From NCBI GenBank assembly GCA_031178585.1, contig JAPSIT010000043.1, forward strand, positions 1 to 13,423: a stretch of DNA of 13,423 bases, written 5' to 3'. Both the position numbers and the translations under genes were made by a program. This document shows positions 1-7,020 of this stretch, in pieces (position 1 is the stretch's first letter; every line of letters begins with the position of its first letter). The notes under the pieces are model-generated. The model was not told the origin of the DNA, made no database searches, and worked only from the letters and a program-made list of their open reading frames with translations. This stretch comes from Arthrobacter sp. GTDB taxonomy: Bacteria > Actinomycetota > Actinomycetes > Actinomycetales > Micrococcaceae.

Positions 1-2
1 CC

Positions 3-2717
3 CACGATACGGACTACTTCCAGGTCTCGGGCCCGGCGGACGTTGCCGGCAACGCCCAGAGCGCCCGGACGGATCTGTTCGCCGTACAGGGCAAAATCGC
101 CACACTGAAAGCAGGGGTCGACAAGCCCGGGGGCGTCTACAACTCCAAGCAGACCGTCAAGATCCAGGCGTCCCTGCCCGACAAGGCGAAGATCATCTAC
201 ACAACGGACGGCACCGAGCCGGGCTTCAACGAAGACGGCACCGTTAACGGCACGGAATTCGTTCCGACCGAGGGCGACATGTCCGCGGCAGCCGCCGTCG
301 AACTGGCAACACCGGGCCCGACAACCCTGAAGTACATCGCCGTCGACCTGGAGGACAACGGGAAGGCTACCCCCGTCTACACGGAAGAGTACGATCTCGA
401 CGCTACCCGGCCCTGGCTCGAGGCCAGTCCGGACGCGGCCGCAGGTCCCCTCGCGGGACCGCAGACCGTCACCCTCACGGGAACCACGAATGACCCATCC
501 GTCGCGCCGGACATCTACTACACCACCGACGGAACCGCCCCGGGCCTGGCAGAGGACGGGAAACCGGCCGGCTCCACCCGTGAATACACGGGTCCCATCC
601 CTCTGAGCGCGTCCACTACCGTCCGGGCCGTCGCCATCGACCCGGCCACCGGCACCGCAGGCGAAATCCGTTCCTTCCCGTTCAAGGTCCACAACCTCTC
701 CGAAGTCGGCCCGGCGGGCGACCACGGTTTCCCCATGTGGCTGAAGGACAACGGCTGGGAAGGCCAGGAGCCTGTCCAGCTGGACCTGTGCCTGGATGAC
801 CCGCTCTGCCCGGTGGTCGATGACCGGCCCGACCCGGCGCAGCCGACGTCCTGGCCCGACAATTTCCCGGGAGAGGCGTTCTGGTTCGCCTCCGACGCGG
901 CAGTCACGATTGACGGCGAGGACGTCCGGCTGACTCTCGCCTCCGAAGCGGCCTTCGGGGCGGATACCGTCCAGGACAACACGCAGATCGGCTTCGGCCG
1001 GATCCGCGTCCGCGGCGACGCGGTCTTCGAACCCGGCGCCACCTACCGGTTCACGCACCCCTACGGGGTCCTGGACCTGACCGCGGACGTCGACGGCAAC
1101 ATCAATTACACCGAAGACCTGGGCGCCATGAACGCCACCGGCGACTTCTCCGGACTGCTGGAGGCCAGGATCGGGCCCTTCCTTCGCTGGACCGAAGGTG
1201 CACCCGAAGGCTACCTCGGCGACGGCGCCACGCCGCACGCCGTGACCGGCAGCCCGCATGACACCAATTTCTTCAAGGTCGAGAAGATTGGCGAGGCCGA
1301 CGGCGACGTACTGGGCGACCCGGAACTGCTCGGCGAGACCGACCAGTTCGTGGTCCAGGGACGCACGACCGGCGCGACCCCTCCGGAGCCCACACCTACA
1401 GCAACTACGGCCGGCGGCGTGTTCGCCACGGACCAGCTCGTGGCACTGACGGCCACTCCGGCGGATGCGCAGATCTTCTTCACCACCGATGGCACGGAGC
1501 CGACGACGGCCAGCACGCTGTTCACGGAACCGATTCCCATCACCACCGAGGGCACGACGACGCTGAAGTTCATCGCCGTGACGTTCGGCATCGTCTCCGA
1601 AGTGGTGACCGAGACGTTCACCGTGGATAAGACTGCACCGGCGCTCACCGCCAACGTTGCGGGCAGCGAAGTCCCGGCGGGCACCGCTGTGACACTGACG
1701 GCCAATGAGACGGCGTCTGTCTTCTTCACCCTGGACGGCACCGAGCCGACAGCCGGCAGCACGCGGTACTCGGCACCGGTGCAGCTCGCAGCGGGCCAGA
1801 CTCTGCGGGCCCTGGCAATCGATGCCGCCGGCAATGCCAGCAGCATCGGCAGCTGGACTGCTGCCGCAGGAACCGGCGGTGGTGACAACACCGGCGGCGA
1901 GACCCCGGGTGGTGAAACTCCGGGCGGCGGGACGCCGACTGAGCAGCCCACAACCGGGGACTCCACCCCGCGCGACTTCACCGGCGACTCCAAGGCGGAC
2001 CTCATCTCCACGGACACGTCCGGCAGGTTGTGGCTCTACCCGGGCAACGGCAAGGGCGGCTTCGCCGCAAAGAAGCAGATCGGATACGGCTGGAACAGCA
2101 TGAGCAGCGTGGTCAGCGCCGGTGACACCAACAGCGACGGCAAGGCGGACCTCGTGGCCCGTGACAAGGCCGGCAACCTGTGGCATTACTCAGGCACCGG
2201 CACCGGTCGCTTCACCGCGAAGAAGCAGGTCGGGTGGGGCTGGAACAGCATGACCAGCATCGTGGCTCCGGGCGACGCCAGCGGCGACGGCAAGGCAGAC
2301 CTGGTGGCCCGCGACAAGGCCGGCTACCTCTGGCTCTACCCGGGCGACGGACGCGGCCGGTACGCGGCGAAGCAGAAGCTTGGCGGGGGCTGGAACAGCA
2401 TGACCAGCATCCTCGCCGCCGGCGACACCACCAGCGACGGCAAGGCAGACCTCGTAGCCCGTGACCAGGCCGGAGACCTCTGGCTCTACGCCGGCGACGG
2501 CAAGGGCAGCTACGCGCCGAGGAAAAAGATCGGCGTGGGCTGGAACATCATGAGCCTGCTGATGGGACCCGGCGACTTCAGCGGCGACGGCAAGAAGGAC
2601 CTGATCGCCCGGGACAAGTCCGGCAACCTGTGGCTCTACGCGGGCAAGGGCGACGGACACGTGCAGCCGAAGAAGAAGATCGGCGTGGGCTGGAACATCA
2701 TGAAGGGCATCTTCTGA
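3..2717 (+). CDS. Large secreted multidomain protein with CHB_HEX_C-like modules and C-terminal FG-GAP repeats (5' end outside window)
   Basis: The frame is open from the first codon, so the N-terminus and any signal peptide lie upstream; ATG 279 is internal. Four chitobiase/hexosaminidase C-terminal-like modules, marked by (Y/F)(T)TDGTEP or close variants, fall near nt 108-410, 411-700, 1372-1629 and 1630-1860. Between the second and third is a ~220-residue module (nt ~706-1365) starting GFPMWLKDNG with LCLDDPLCP (a Cys pair). It ends HDTNFFKVE...DQFVVQGR, and the window opens with the end of a second copy (HDTDYFQV...LFAVQG). A Gly/Thr/Pro linker (~1861-1968) leads to five FG-GAP/VCBS units, marked by DGKADLVARDKAGNLW and GWNSM, ending at TGA 2717. 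Such proteins are normally exported and bind surfaces or polymers. I see no catalytic domain in this part. The ligand and role are unknown. Confidence 0.85.
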   Translation, partial: HDTDYFQVSGPADVAGNAQSARTDLFAVQGKIATLKAGVDKPGGVYNSKQTVKIQASLPDKAKIIYTTDGTEPGFNEDGTVNGTEFVPTEGDMSAAAAVELATPGPTTLKYIAVDLEDNGKATPVYTEEYDLDATRPWLEASPDAAAGPLAGPQTVTLTGTTNDPSVAPDIYYTTDGTAPGLAEDGKPAGSTREYTGPIPLSASTTVRAVAIDPATGTAGEIRSFPFKVHNLSEVGPAGDHGFPMWLKDNGWEGQEPVQLDLCLDDPLCPVVDDRPDPAQPTSWPDNFPGEAFWFASDAAVTIDGEDVRLTLASEAAFGADTVQDNTQIGFGRIRVRGDAVFEPGATYRFTHPYGVLDLTADVDGNINYTEDLGAMNATGDFSGLLEARIGPFLRWTEGAPEGYLGDGATPHAVTGSPHDTNFFKVEKIGEADGDVLGDPELLGETDQFVVQGRTTGATPPEPTPTATTAGGVFATDQLVALTATPADAQIFFTTDGTEPTTASTLFTEPIPITTEGTTTLKFIAVTFGIVSEVVTETFTVDKTAPALTANVAGSEVPAGTAVTLTANETASVFFTLDGTEPTAGSTRYSAPVQLAAGQTLRALAIDAAGNASSIGSWTAAAGTGGGDNTGGETPGGETPGGGTPTEQPTTGDSTPRDFTGDSKADLISTDTSGRLWLYPGNGKGGFAAKKQIGYGWNSMSSVVSAGDTNSDGKADLVARDKAGNLWHYSGTGTGRFTAKKQVGWGWNSMTSIVAPGDASGDGKADLVARDKAGYLWLYPGDGRGRYAAKQKLGGGWNSMTSILAAGDTTSDGKADLVARDQAGDLWLYAGDGKGSYAPRKKIGVGWNIMSLLMGPGDFSGDGKKDLIARDKSGNLWLYAGKGDGHVQPKKKIGVGWNIMKGIF
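1969..2714 (+). repeat. Five tandem 150-nt coding repeats (FG-GAP/VCBS units)
   Basis: The string TGGAACA(G/T)CA recurs at 2091, 2241, 2391, 2541 and 2691, an exact 150-nt (50-codon) period. Each unit encodes a D-x-(S/N)-x-D-G-K-x-D-L calcium-type loop, then (Y/L)W(L/H)Y and a KK(Q/K)(I/V)G-x-GWN strand. This is the repeat pattern of secreted beta-propeller/FG-GAP domains. The near-identity of the units suggests recent internal duplication or gene conversion. Confidence 0.85.
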
Positions 2718-2746
2718 TCCGTTCCTGGCCACTCTGATTTCGAAAG

Positions 2747-2788
2747 AACAGCGGCCCCCTGCCGGTTATCCGGCAGGGGGCCGCTGTT
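2747..2788. terminator. Strong bidirectional intrinsic terminator
   Basis: A perfect 16-bp stem (2750-2765 against 2770-2785, arms AGCGGCCCCCTGCCGG / CCGGCAGGGGGCCGCT) closes a TTAT loop, with three more A-T/C-G pairs at the base. It lies between two genes that end facing each other (stops at 2717 and 2794). It is flanked by GAAAGAA on the left and GTTTC on the right, so it can serve both strands. Confidence 0.9.
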
Positions 2789-2793
2789 TCGTG

Positions 2794-3240
2794 CTACGCG
2801 TTGGTGCCGCCGAGGGTGCTGTAGAGCTGCTGGACGCGGTTTTTGATGTCGTCACGTACCAGCCGCATGCGTTCCATGCCTTCGATGCCGCGTTCGGAGG
2901 GCTCGTCAGTTTCCCAGAGTTCGAACCTGGTTCCGTCGCGGGGTTCGAGCTTGGCTTCCGTGCCCAAAACGACGACGACGTCGACTGCACTGAGGACGTC
3001 GTCCGTCACCGGTTTCGGGTGTTCGCCCGTAACGTCGACTCCGAGTTCGGCCAGGGATTCCACGGCGAGGGGGTTCAGGTCCTTGCCGGGCTTGGTGCCT
3101 GCCGAATACACATCCACGCTACCGCCGGCGAGCTGCCGCATGAGCCCGGCGGCGAGCTGGGACTTGCCGCCGTTCTTGCTGCAGACGAACAGGACGGCGG
3201 GATTCCTTTCGCCGGTTTGAGAAGTGGCGTTGTCGGTCAT
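2794..3240 (-). CDS. ArsC-like low-molecular-weight phosphatase family protein, one Cys, CX5K loop
   Basis: 148 residues with the LMW-PTP/ArsC fold: VLFVC at 16-20, SAGT, and a WETDEP segment near the C-terminus in the place of the usual W-x-x-DP acid. The P-loop reads CSKNGGKS: Cys20 is the only cysteine, and the conserved Arg of CX5R(S/T) is Lys26. The resolving-cysteine segment of its two neighbours (MGCGD-x-CP) is replaced by VVLGTEAKLEP. One-Cys actinobacterial arsenate reductases that use mycothiol and mycoredoxin are known (Corynebacterium glutamicum ArsC1/ArsC2), and this protein fits that pattern better than the thioredoxin-linked one; that is inference. The ATG overlaps the stop of the upstream gene as ATGA, so the two are probably translationally coupled. 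AAGGAAG lies 8-14 nt upstream. It is the last gene of the operon, just before the terminator. Confidence 0.85.
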   Translation of the reverse strand: MTDNATSQTGERNPAVLFVCSKNGGKSQLAAGLMRQLAGGSVDVYSAGTKPGKDLNPLAVESLAELGVDVTGEHPKPVTDDVLSAVDVVVVLGTEAKLEPRDGTRFELWETDEPSERGIEGMERMRLVRDDIKNRVQQLYSTLGGTNA

Positions 3241-3902
3241 GAGGTGGATTCTTCCTTGTTCGGGTTCAGCAGGGAGCCGGCCAGGGCTTTGACGCGGTCG
3301 TGGATCTGGTCCCGGACTTCCCTGACGGTGTCGAGCGTCTGGTTTGCCGGGTCCGTCAGGTCCCAGTCCTCGTAGCGTTTTCCGGGGTAGATCGGGCAGG
3401 AATCGCCGCAGCCCATTGTGATCACGACGTCGGATGCGCGCACCACATCGTCCGTGAGGGGCTTGGGGTAGTTGGCGGAAAGGTCCAGCCCGATTTCGGA
3501 CATCACCGTGACCACGGCCTCATCGAGTTCCGCGGCCGGCTGTGAACCGGCGGAACGGACCCTGATCCGGCCCTTGGCTTCAATGGTCAGCAGGGCGGCG
3601 GCCATCTGGGAACGTCCGGCGTTCTGGACGCAGACGAAGAGCACTTCGGGGACATCGGAGGCCACTGCGTCTTTGGATTTCGCCAGGGCGCTCAGTCGGT
3701 CGTTGGCAAAGTGTTCTGTCGTGGCGGGCAGGTAGCTGTTGATTCTCGCTGTGCGGGCCAACGCCGTGTAGGACTCAAAAACGTAGCGTTCAACCGTTTC
3801 TACGGCGAAGACGCCGGAGAAGCGTGCCGCGAGGCGGTCACTGATCCTGTGCAGGACGTCATTATTGTCCTGAAGGCCCAACGTGGTGCGTTCTTCGGTC
3901 AT
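3237..3902 (-). CDS. arsC: Arsenate reductase ArsC with N-terminal three-helix domain
   Basis: 221 residues. Residues ~10-78 are a predicted helical domain (TLGLQDNNDVLHRISDRLA, then VERYVFESYTALARTARI) that resembles the N-terminal domain often fused to actinobacterial ArsC/PTP proteins. Residues ~86-210 are a full LMW-PTP-type ArsC: CVQNAGRS (nucleophile Cys91, Arg97), SAGSQPA, then MGCGDSCPIYPGKRYEDW with Cys165 and Cys169, and Asp184-Pro185. The extra cysteines suit the three-Cys, thioredoxin-linked mechanism that reduces arsenate to arsenite, although the C-X3-C spacing is shorter than the C-X6-C of the Staphylococcus pI258 enzyme. It starts 37 nt after arsO and overlaps the next gene by 4 bp. 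GGGAA and AGGAAG precede the ATG. Confidence 0.9.
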   Translation of the reverse strand: MTEERTTLGLQDNNDVLHRISDRLAARFSGVFAVETVERYVFESYTALARTARINSYLPATTEHFANDRLSALAKSKDAVASDVPEVLFVCVQNAGRSQMAAALLTIEAKGRIRVRSAGSQPAAELDEAVVTVMSEIGLDLSANYPKPLTDDVVRASDVVITMGCGDSCPIYPGKRYEDWDLTDPANQTLDTVREVRDQIHDRVKALAGSLLNPNKEESTS

Positions 3903-3939
3903 CGCTAATTCCCATTCTTCCTGGTCGAATCAAGGGCGG

Positions 3940-5316
3940 TTAGTTTTCGGCGGAGCGGCCGTGGGCGAGTCCCGTCGGAAAACTGACGAGTACGGGCTCG
4001 GGAGTTCCGCAGCAGGCATCGGCTTCGGTGCCCGTGGGCACTGCGGCGGGGACGTCACAGCTGGTGCCGCCGTCGGTAGAGCAGACGCCGGTTTCGGGGA
4101 GCTCAAGGTGGACCGCGTCCGCGGCTTCGCGGTCACCGGCAAGGGCCGCGGTGACGGAACGGACCTGCTCATAGCCGGTGGCCAGCAGGAAGGTCGGGGC
4201 CCGCCCATAGGACTTCATGCCGACGATGTAGAAGTCCTTGTCCGGGTGGGCCAGGAGTTTGGCGCCGTGCGGCGGGACGGTTCCGCAGGAGTGGAATTCG
4301 GGATCAATCAAAGGACCCAGTTCGGTTGGCGCCTCGACAGCGGGGTCCAGATCGAGACGCAGTTCGCGCAGGATGTCCAGGTCCGGCCGGAACCCCGTGC
4401 AGGGCACCACGATGTCCGCGTCCAGAGTGCGACCGTCGGCGGCGGTGATGGTGACGGCGGAATCCTGGGATTTGAAGGAACTGATGCCGAAGCCAGTGTG
4501 CAGCTGGATCTTGCCGGCCTCGACCAGCCTGCGGAGGCGGGCACCGAGCTGGCCCCGGGCGGGCAGCCCGTCGGCGTTCCCGCCGCCGTAGACCTTCTCG
4601 GCAGAGGCACCGCGGACGGCCCAGAGGATCCTGGTGCCAGGTTCCTCCTTCATGAGCTCCGACAGGCTGATGAGGGTGTTCGCGGCGGAATGTCCGGCCC
4701 CGACCACCAGGACGCGGCGGCCGGCAAAGGAGTCCCGGTCCCGGCCTCCGACGTCGGGAAGGGGCGCCGAGATCCGCGCGGCCGCTGCCTCCTCGCCAAG
4801 CGCGGGGAGCCCGGAGGTGCCCAGCGGGTTGCGGATGGACCAGGTGCCCGAGGCGTCGATGACCGCTGCCGCGGTATGGTCGCGGACTTCGCCGTCGTGG
4901 TGCTCGACGCGGACGGTGAAGGGTGTGGTGTCCCGGTTCCGCACGTGGGTTTTGTCCAGTCCCTGCCGCGTGACAGCGGTGACCCGGGCGCCGGTCCGCA
5001 GCCGGGAAGCGATCGCCGGAAGCGTGGCCAGGGGCGACAGGTACCTGTCGATGAGTTCCCCGCCGTACGGGAGGGCGGTGAGGCGGGGCGCCTCCCAGCC
5101 GTCGGACTCGAGCAAGCGGACGGCGGCGGCGTCGATGTTGAACCGCCACGGTGAGAACAGCCGGATGTGGCGCCATTGCCCGATCGCAGCGCCCGCCGTC
5201 GGGCCTGCCTCGAAGATCAGCGGCTCCAGGCCGCGTTCGAGCAGGTGTGCTGCGGCGGCGAGCCCCACCGGGCCGGCGCCGATCACGGCGACCGGAAGCT
5301 TCTTCGCTGAATCCAA
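3940..5316 (-). CDS. arsO: ArsO-type FAD/NAD(P)H flavoprotein monooxygenase with Cys-rich tail
   Basis: 458 residues from a TTG start at 5316, chosen because AGAGGA sits 4-5 nt upstream and the FAD motif VIGAGPVG (12-18) follows directly. A TTG at 5394 would add 26 residues, but it lies inside a palindrome and lacks a good ribosome site. The second dinucleotide motif VVGAGHSAANTL is at ~204-214, and PCTGFRPD near 305-312 is typical of flavin-containing monooxygenase-like proteins. The C-terminal tail (~410-455) carries Cys412, Cys420 and the adjacent pair Cys435-Cys436 (ACCGTPEPV), then FPTGLAHG. The gene matches the arsO genes of actinobacterial ars clusters, where arsO occurs with a trxB-like arsT. 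The substrate is not settled; oxidation of a trivalent arsenic species is the usual proposal. The tail may bind arsenite (inference). Confidence 0.85.
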   Translation of the reverse strand: MDSAKKLPVAVIGAGPVGLAAAAHLLERGLEPLIFEAGPTAGAAIGQWRHIRLFSPWRFNIDAAAVRLLESDGWEAPRLTALPYGGELIDRYLSPLATLPAIASRLRTGARVTAVTRQGLDKTHVRNRDTTPFTVRVEHHDGEVRDHTAAAVIDASGTWSIRNPLGTSGLPALGEEAAAARISAPLPDVGGRDRDSFAGRRVLVVGAGHSAANTLISLSELMKEEPGTRILWAVRGASAEKVYGGGNADGLPARGQLGARLRRLVEAGKIQLHTGFGISSFKSQDSAVTITAADGRTLDADIVVPCTGFRPDLDILRELRLDLDPAVEAPTELGPLIDPEFHSCGTVPPHGAKLLAHPDKDFYIVGMKSYGRAPTFLLATGYEQVRSVTAALAGDREAADAVHLELPETGVCSTDGGTSCDVPAAVPTGTEADACCGTPEPVLVSFPTGLAHGRSAEN

Positions 5317-5354
5317 GGTGTCCTCTGTTCTGTCGGCTTGCGGGCGTGACCGCT

Positions 5355-5422
5355 GCCCAACTAGCTCGCATTTGTTGTCGTTTCGAGGGCTCAAAACGAC
5401 ATGTACTGCTAGCCAGTTGGGC
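5355..5422. repeat. Nested inverted-repeat element between the Cys-rich peptide gene and arsO
   Basis: The inner palindrome pairs TGTCGTTT (5376-5383) with AAACGACA (5394-5401) around CGAGGGCTCA, which is itself nearly symmetric. The outer arms pair GCCCAACT (5355-5362) with AGTTGGGC (5415-5422), then AGC (5363-5365) with GCT (5408-5410) across a 4-nt bulge. It lies inside the operon, 38 nt upstream of the arsO TTG start and 24 nt past the stop of the small peptide gene. It has no clear T-run on either side. It could be an mRNA processing or stability hairpin, a partial attenuator, or a dispersed repeat. Confidence 0.7.
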
Positions 5423-5446
5423 GTGGGGTGGCCAGGGCGGGGGTGC

Positions 5447-5509
5447 TTAGCAGCAGTCCTGATCGTCGTCGTCGCAGCAGCCGGAATCGCCGCAGCATCC
5501 TGTGTTCAT
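5447..5509 (-). CDS. 20-residue Cys-rich peptide MNTGCCGDSGCCDDDDQDCC
   Basis: ATG at 5509, TAA ending at 5447: MNTGCCGDSGCCDDDDQDCC. Six of 20 residues are Cys, all in adjacent pairs, and six are Asp. GGGGAGGGGGTGAG lies just upstream of the ATG, so GGTGAG is 4 nt away, an excellent ribosome site. The gene begins 29 nt after the trxB stop on the same strand and lies upstream of arsO, inside the arsenic operon. I do not recognise a family. Adjacent cysteines on a short acidic peptide suggest binding of a soft metal or metalloid, for example arsenite, in the manner of a minimal metallothionein. A thiol redox partner of TrxB is another possibility. Both are inference. The main doubt is that a 21-codon frame in GC-rich DNA could occur by chance. 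Confidence 0.6.
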   Translation of the reverse strand: MNTGCCGDSGCCDDDDQDCC

Positions 5510-5538
5510 TCAGCTCACCCCCTCCCCTGCTCAGGGTT

Positions 5539-6546
5539 TTAGGCGTGCGTGGGTTCCTCGACGAGGGCGGTGGCGATGCTGTCGGCGTCGTCCAGCGCGG
5601 CGAGGTAGCGTTCGGCGTCAAGCGCGGCGGCACAACCGGTGCCGGCGGCGGTGATGGCCTGGCGGTAGCGGTGGTCCACGGCGTCGCCGCACGCGAAGAC
5701 GCCGGTGAGGTTGGTGCACGTCGTGGGCGAATCCACCTTGATGTAGCCCTCGGCGTCCAGCTCCACCTGCCCGGCCACCAGTTCCGTCCGCGGCACGTGC
5801 CCGATCGCCACGAAGATGCCGGTGGCGGACTGCTCACGGGTTTCACCGTTGCGGGTGTCCTTCAGCGTCACGCCGCTGACCTTGCCGTCGCCGTGGATTG
5901 CGGTCACGGCGGAGTGCCAGGCGAAACTGATCTTGGGGTTGTCCTTGGCGCGCTGGGCCATGATGCGGGAGGCGCGCAGCTCGCCCTTGCGGACCACGAT
6001 GGTCACGGTCTTGCCGAAGCGGGTCAGGAAGGTGGCTTCCTCCATCGCGGAATCGCCACCGCCCACCACAATGATGTCCTGGTCGCGGAAGAAGAACCCG
6101 TCGCAAGTGGCGCACCAGGAGACGCCGTGGCCGCTGAACTTCTTCTCCTCCGGCAGGCCGAGCTCCTTGTAGGCGGAACCGGTGGCGAGGATGACGGCGG
6201 GTGCCTCGTGAACGTCGCCGGAGCCGGTGACCACACGCTTGAGGTGCCCCTTGAGCTGAACGTCAGTGGCGTCGTCGAACACCACCTGCGCGCCGAAGCG
6301 CTCCGCCTGCTGCTGCAGGCCGTCCATCAGCTCCGGCCCCTGGATGCCCTCCGGGAAGCCCGGAAAGTTCTCCACCTCAGTAGTGTTCATCAGGGCACCG
6401 CCGGCGGTGACGGAGCCGGCGAGCACCAGGGGCGCAAGGCCTGCGCGGGCGGCGTAAATGGCGGCGGTGTACCCGGCCGGGCCGGAGCCGATGATGATCA
6501 GCTGGTGGGTGGTCACGTTGTCCTGCTTGGCGTTCTTGGTGCTCAC
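5539..6546 (-). CDS. trxB: Thioredoxin reductase (TrxB/ArsT type)
   Basis: 335 residues from GTG 6546, chosen because AAAAGGAA lies just upstream; a GTG at 6576 has no ribosome site. LIIIGSGPAGYTAAIYAAR (~16-34) is the FAD motif, WCATCDG holds the redox pair Cys145/Cys148, VVGGGDSAMEEA (~160-171) binds NADPH, and FACGDAVDHRYRQAITAAGTGC is the C-terminal FAD motif. The length and motif order are those of a standard bacterial low-Mr thioredoxin reductase, which passes electrons from NADPH to thioredoxin. Its place between arsC and arsO matches the arsT of actinobacterial ars clusters and suggests it recharges the thioredoxin used by the three-Cys ArsC proteins. No thioredoxin gene is present in the window. 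It starts 39 nt after the arsC stop. An internal GTG (V11) with AGGA in front is a possible second start. Confidence 0.93.
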   Translation of the reverse strand: MSTKNAKQDNVTTHQLIIIGSGPAGYTAAIYAARAGLAPLVLAGSVTAGGALMNTTEVENFPGFPEGIQGPELMDGLQQQAERFGAQVVFDDATDVQLKGHLKRVVTGSGDVHEAPAVILATGSAYKELGLPEEKKFSGHGVSWCATCDGFFFRDQDIIVVGGGDSAMEEATFLTRFGKTVTIVVRKGELRASRIMAQRAKDNPKISFAWHSAVTAIHGDGKVSGVTLKDTRNGETREQSATGIFVAIGHVPRTELVAGQVELDAEGYIKVDSPTTCTNLTGVFACGDAVDHRYRQAITAAGTGCAAALDAERYLAALDDADSIATALVEEPTHA

Positions 6547-6585
6547 GGAGTGTTCCTTTTCCTCAGGCTCGGTCACGGGAGGCGG

Positions 6586-7020
6586 TTACTGTGCGTCGGC
6601 GTGCCGGGCGGGCAGCAGCTCGGTGACCAGGGCCTCGATACGGGTCTTGATCTCATCGCGGATCGGGCGGACGGAGTCGACACCCTTGCCTGCGGGGTCT
6701 TCCAGGACCCAGTCCTCGTAGCGCTTGCCGGGGAAGTACGGGCACTCGTCGCCGCAGCCCATTGTAATCACGACGTCGGATTCCTTCACGGCCTCCGTGG
6801 TGAGGACCTTGGGCACCTCGGCGGACATGTCGATCCCAAGCTCGGCCATGGCCTCGACCGCGGAAGGGTTGATCTTGTCGGCGGGCTGGGAACCGGCGGA
6901 CCGGACCTCGATCTCCCCCTTGCTCAGGGTGGTCAGGAACGCGGCGGCCATCTGGGAACGGCCGGCGTTGTGGACGCAGACGAACAGGACGGACGGCTTC
7001 TTGGCTGTTTCGGCGGTCAT
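6586..7020 (-). CDS. arsC: Arsenate reductase ArsC, three-Cys LMW-PTP type
   Basis: 144 residues, the usual length of a stand-alone thioredoxin-type ArsC. Motifs: VLFVCVHNAGRSQMAA with nucleophile Cys15 and Arg21, SAGSQPAD, MGCGDECPYFPGKRYEDW with Cys89 and Cys93, and Asp108-Pro109. It is closely similar to the C-terminal half of the ArsC at 3237-3902, with the same MGCGD-x-CP segment. It reduces arsenate to arsenite in the cytoplasm, forming a Cys relay that thioredoxin resolves. AGGAG stands 9 nt before the ATG. It is the first gene of the leftward operon, under the divergent promoter at 7129-7158. A 14-codon frame (7017-7061) ends in ATGA overlap with this start. Confidence 0.93.
   Translation of the reverse strand: MTAETAKKPSVLFVCVHNAGRSQMAAAFLTTLSKGEIEVRSAGSQPADKINPSAVEAMAELGIDMSAEVPKVLTTEAVKESDVVITMGCGDECPYFPGKRYEDWVLEDPAGKGVDSVRPIRDEIKTRIEALVTELLPARHADAQ

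Noticed and set aside
279..281. ATG 279 as the start of the first gene
   Set aside because: The same frame is open and domain-bearing back to position 3 (YTTDGTEPG upstream), so the gene begins outside the window.
3883..5154. 423-codon open frame on the plus strand
   Set aside because: Antisense to arsO with no recognisable motif and a Gly/Arg-rich composition.
4304..5371. 355-codon open frame on the minus strand in another phase of arsO
   Set aside because: An Arg/Pro-rich out-of-frame product; the FAD and NADPH motifs are in the arsO frame.
5317..5394. TTG 5394 as the arsO start
   Set aside because: It lies in the palindrome, has no ribosome site and adds a non-conserved leader; TTG 5316 has AGAGGA in front.
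6547..6576. GTG 6576 as the trxB start
   Set aside because: No ribosome site upstream, whereas GTG 6546 follows AAAAGGAA.
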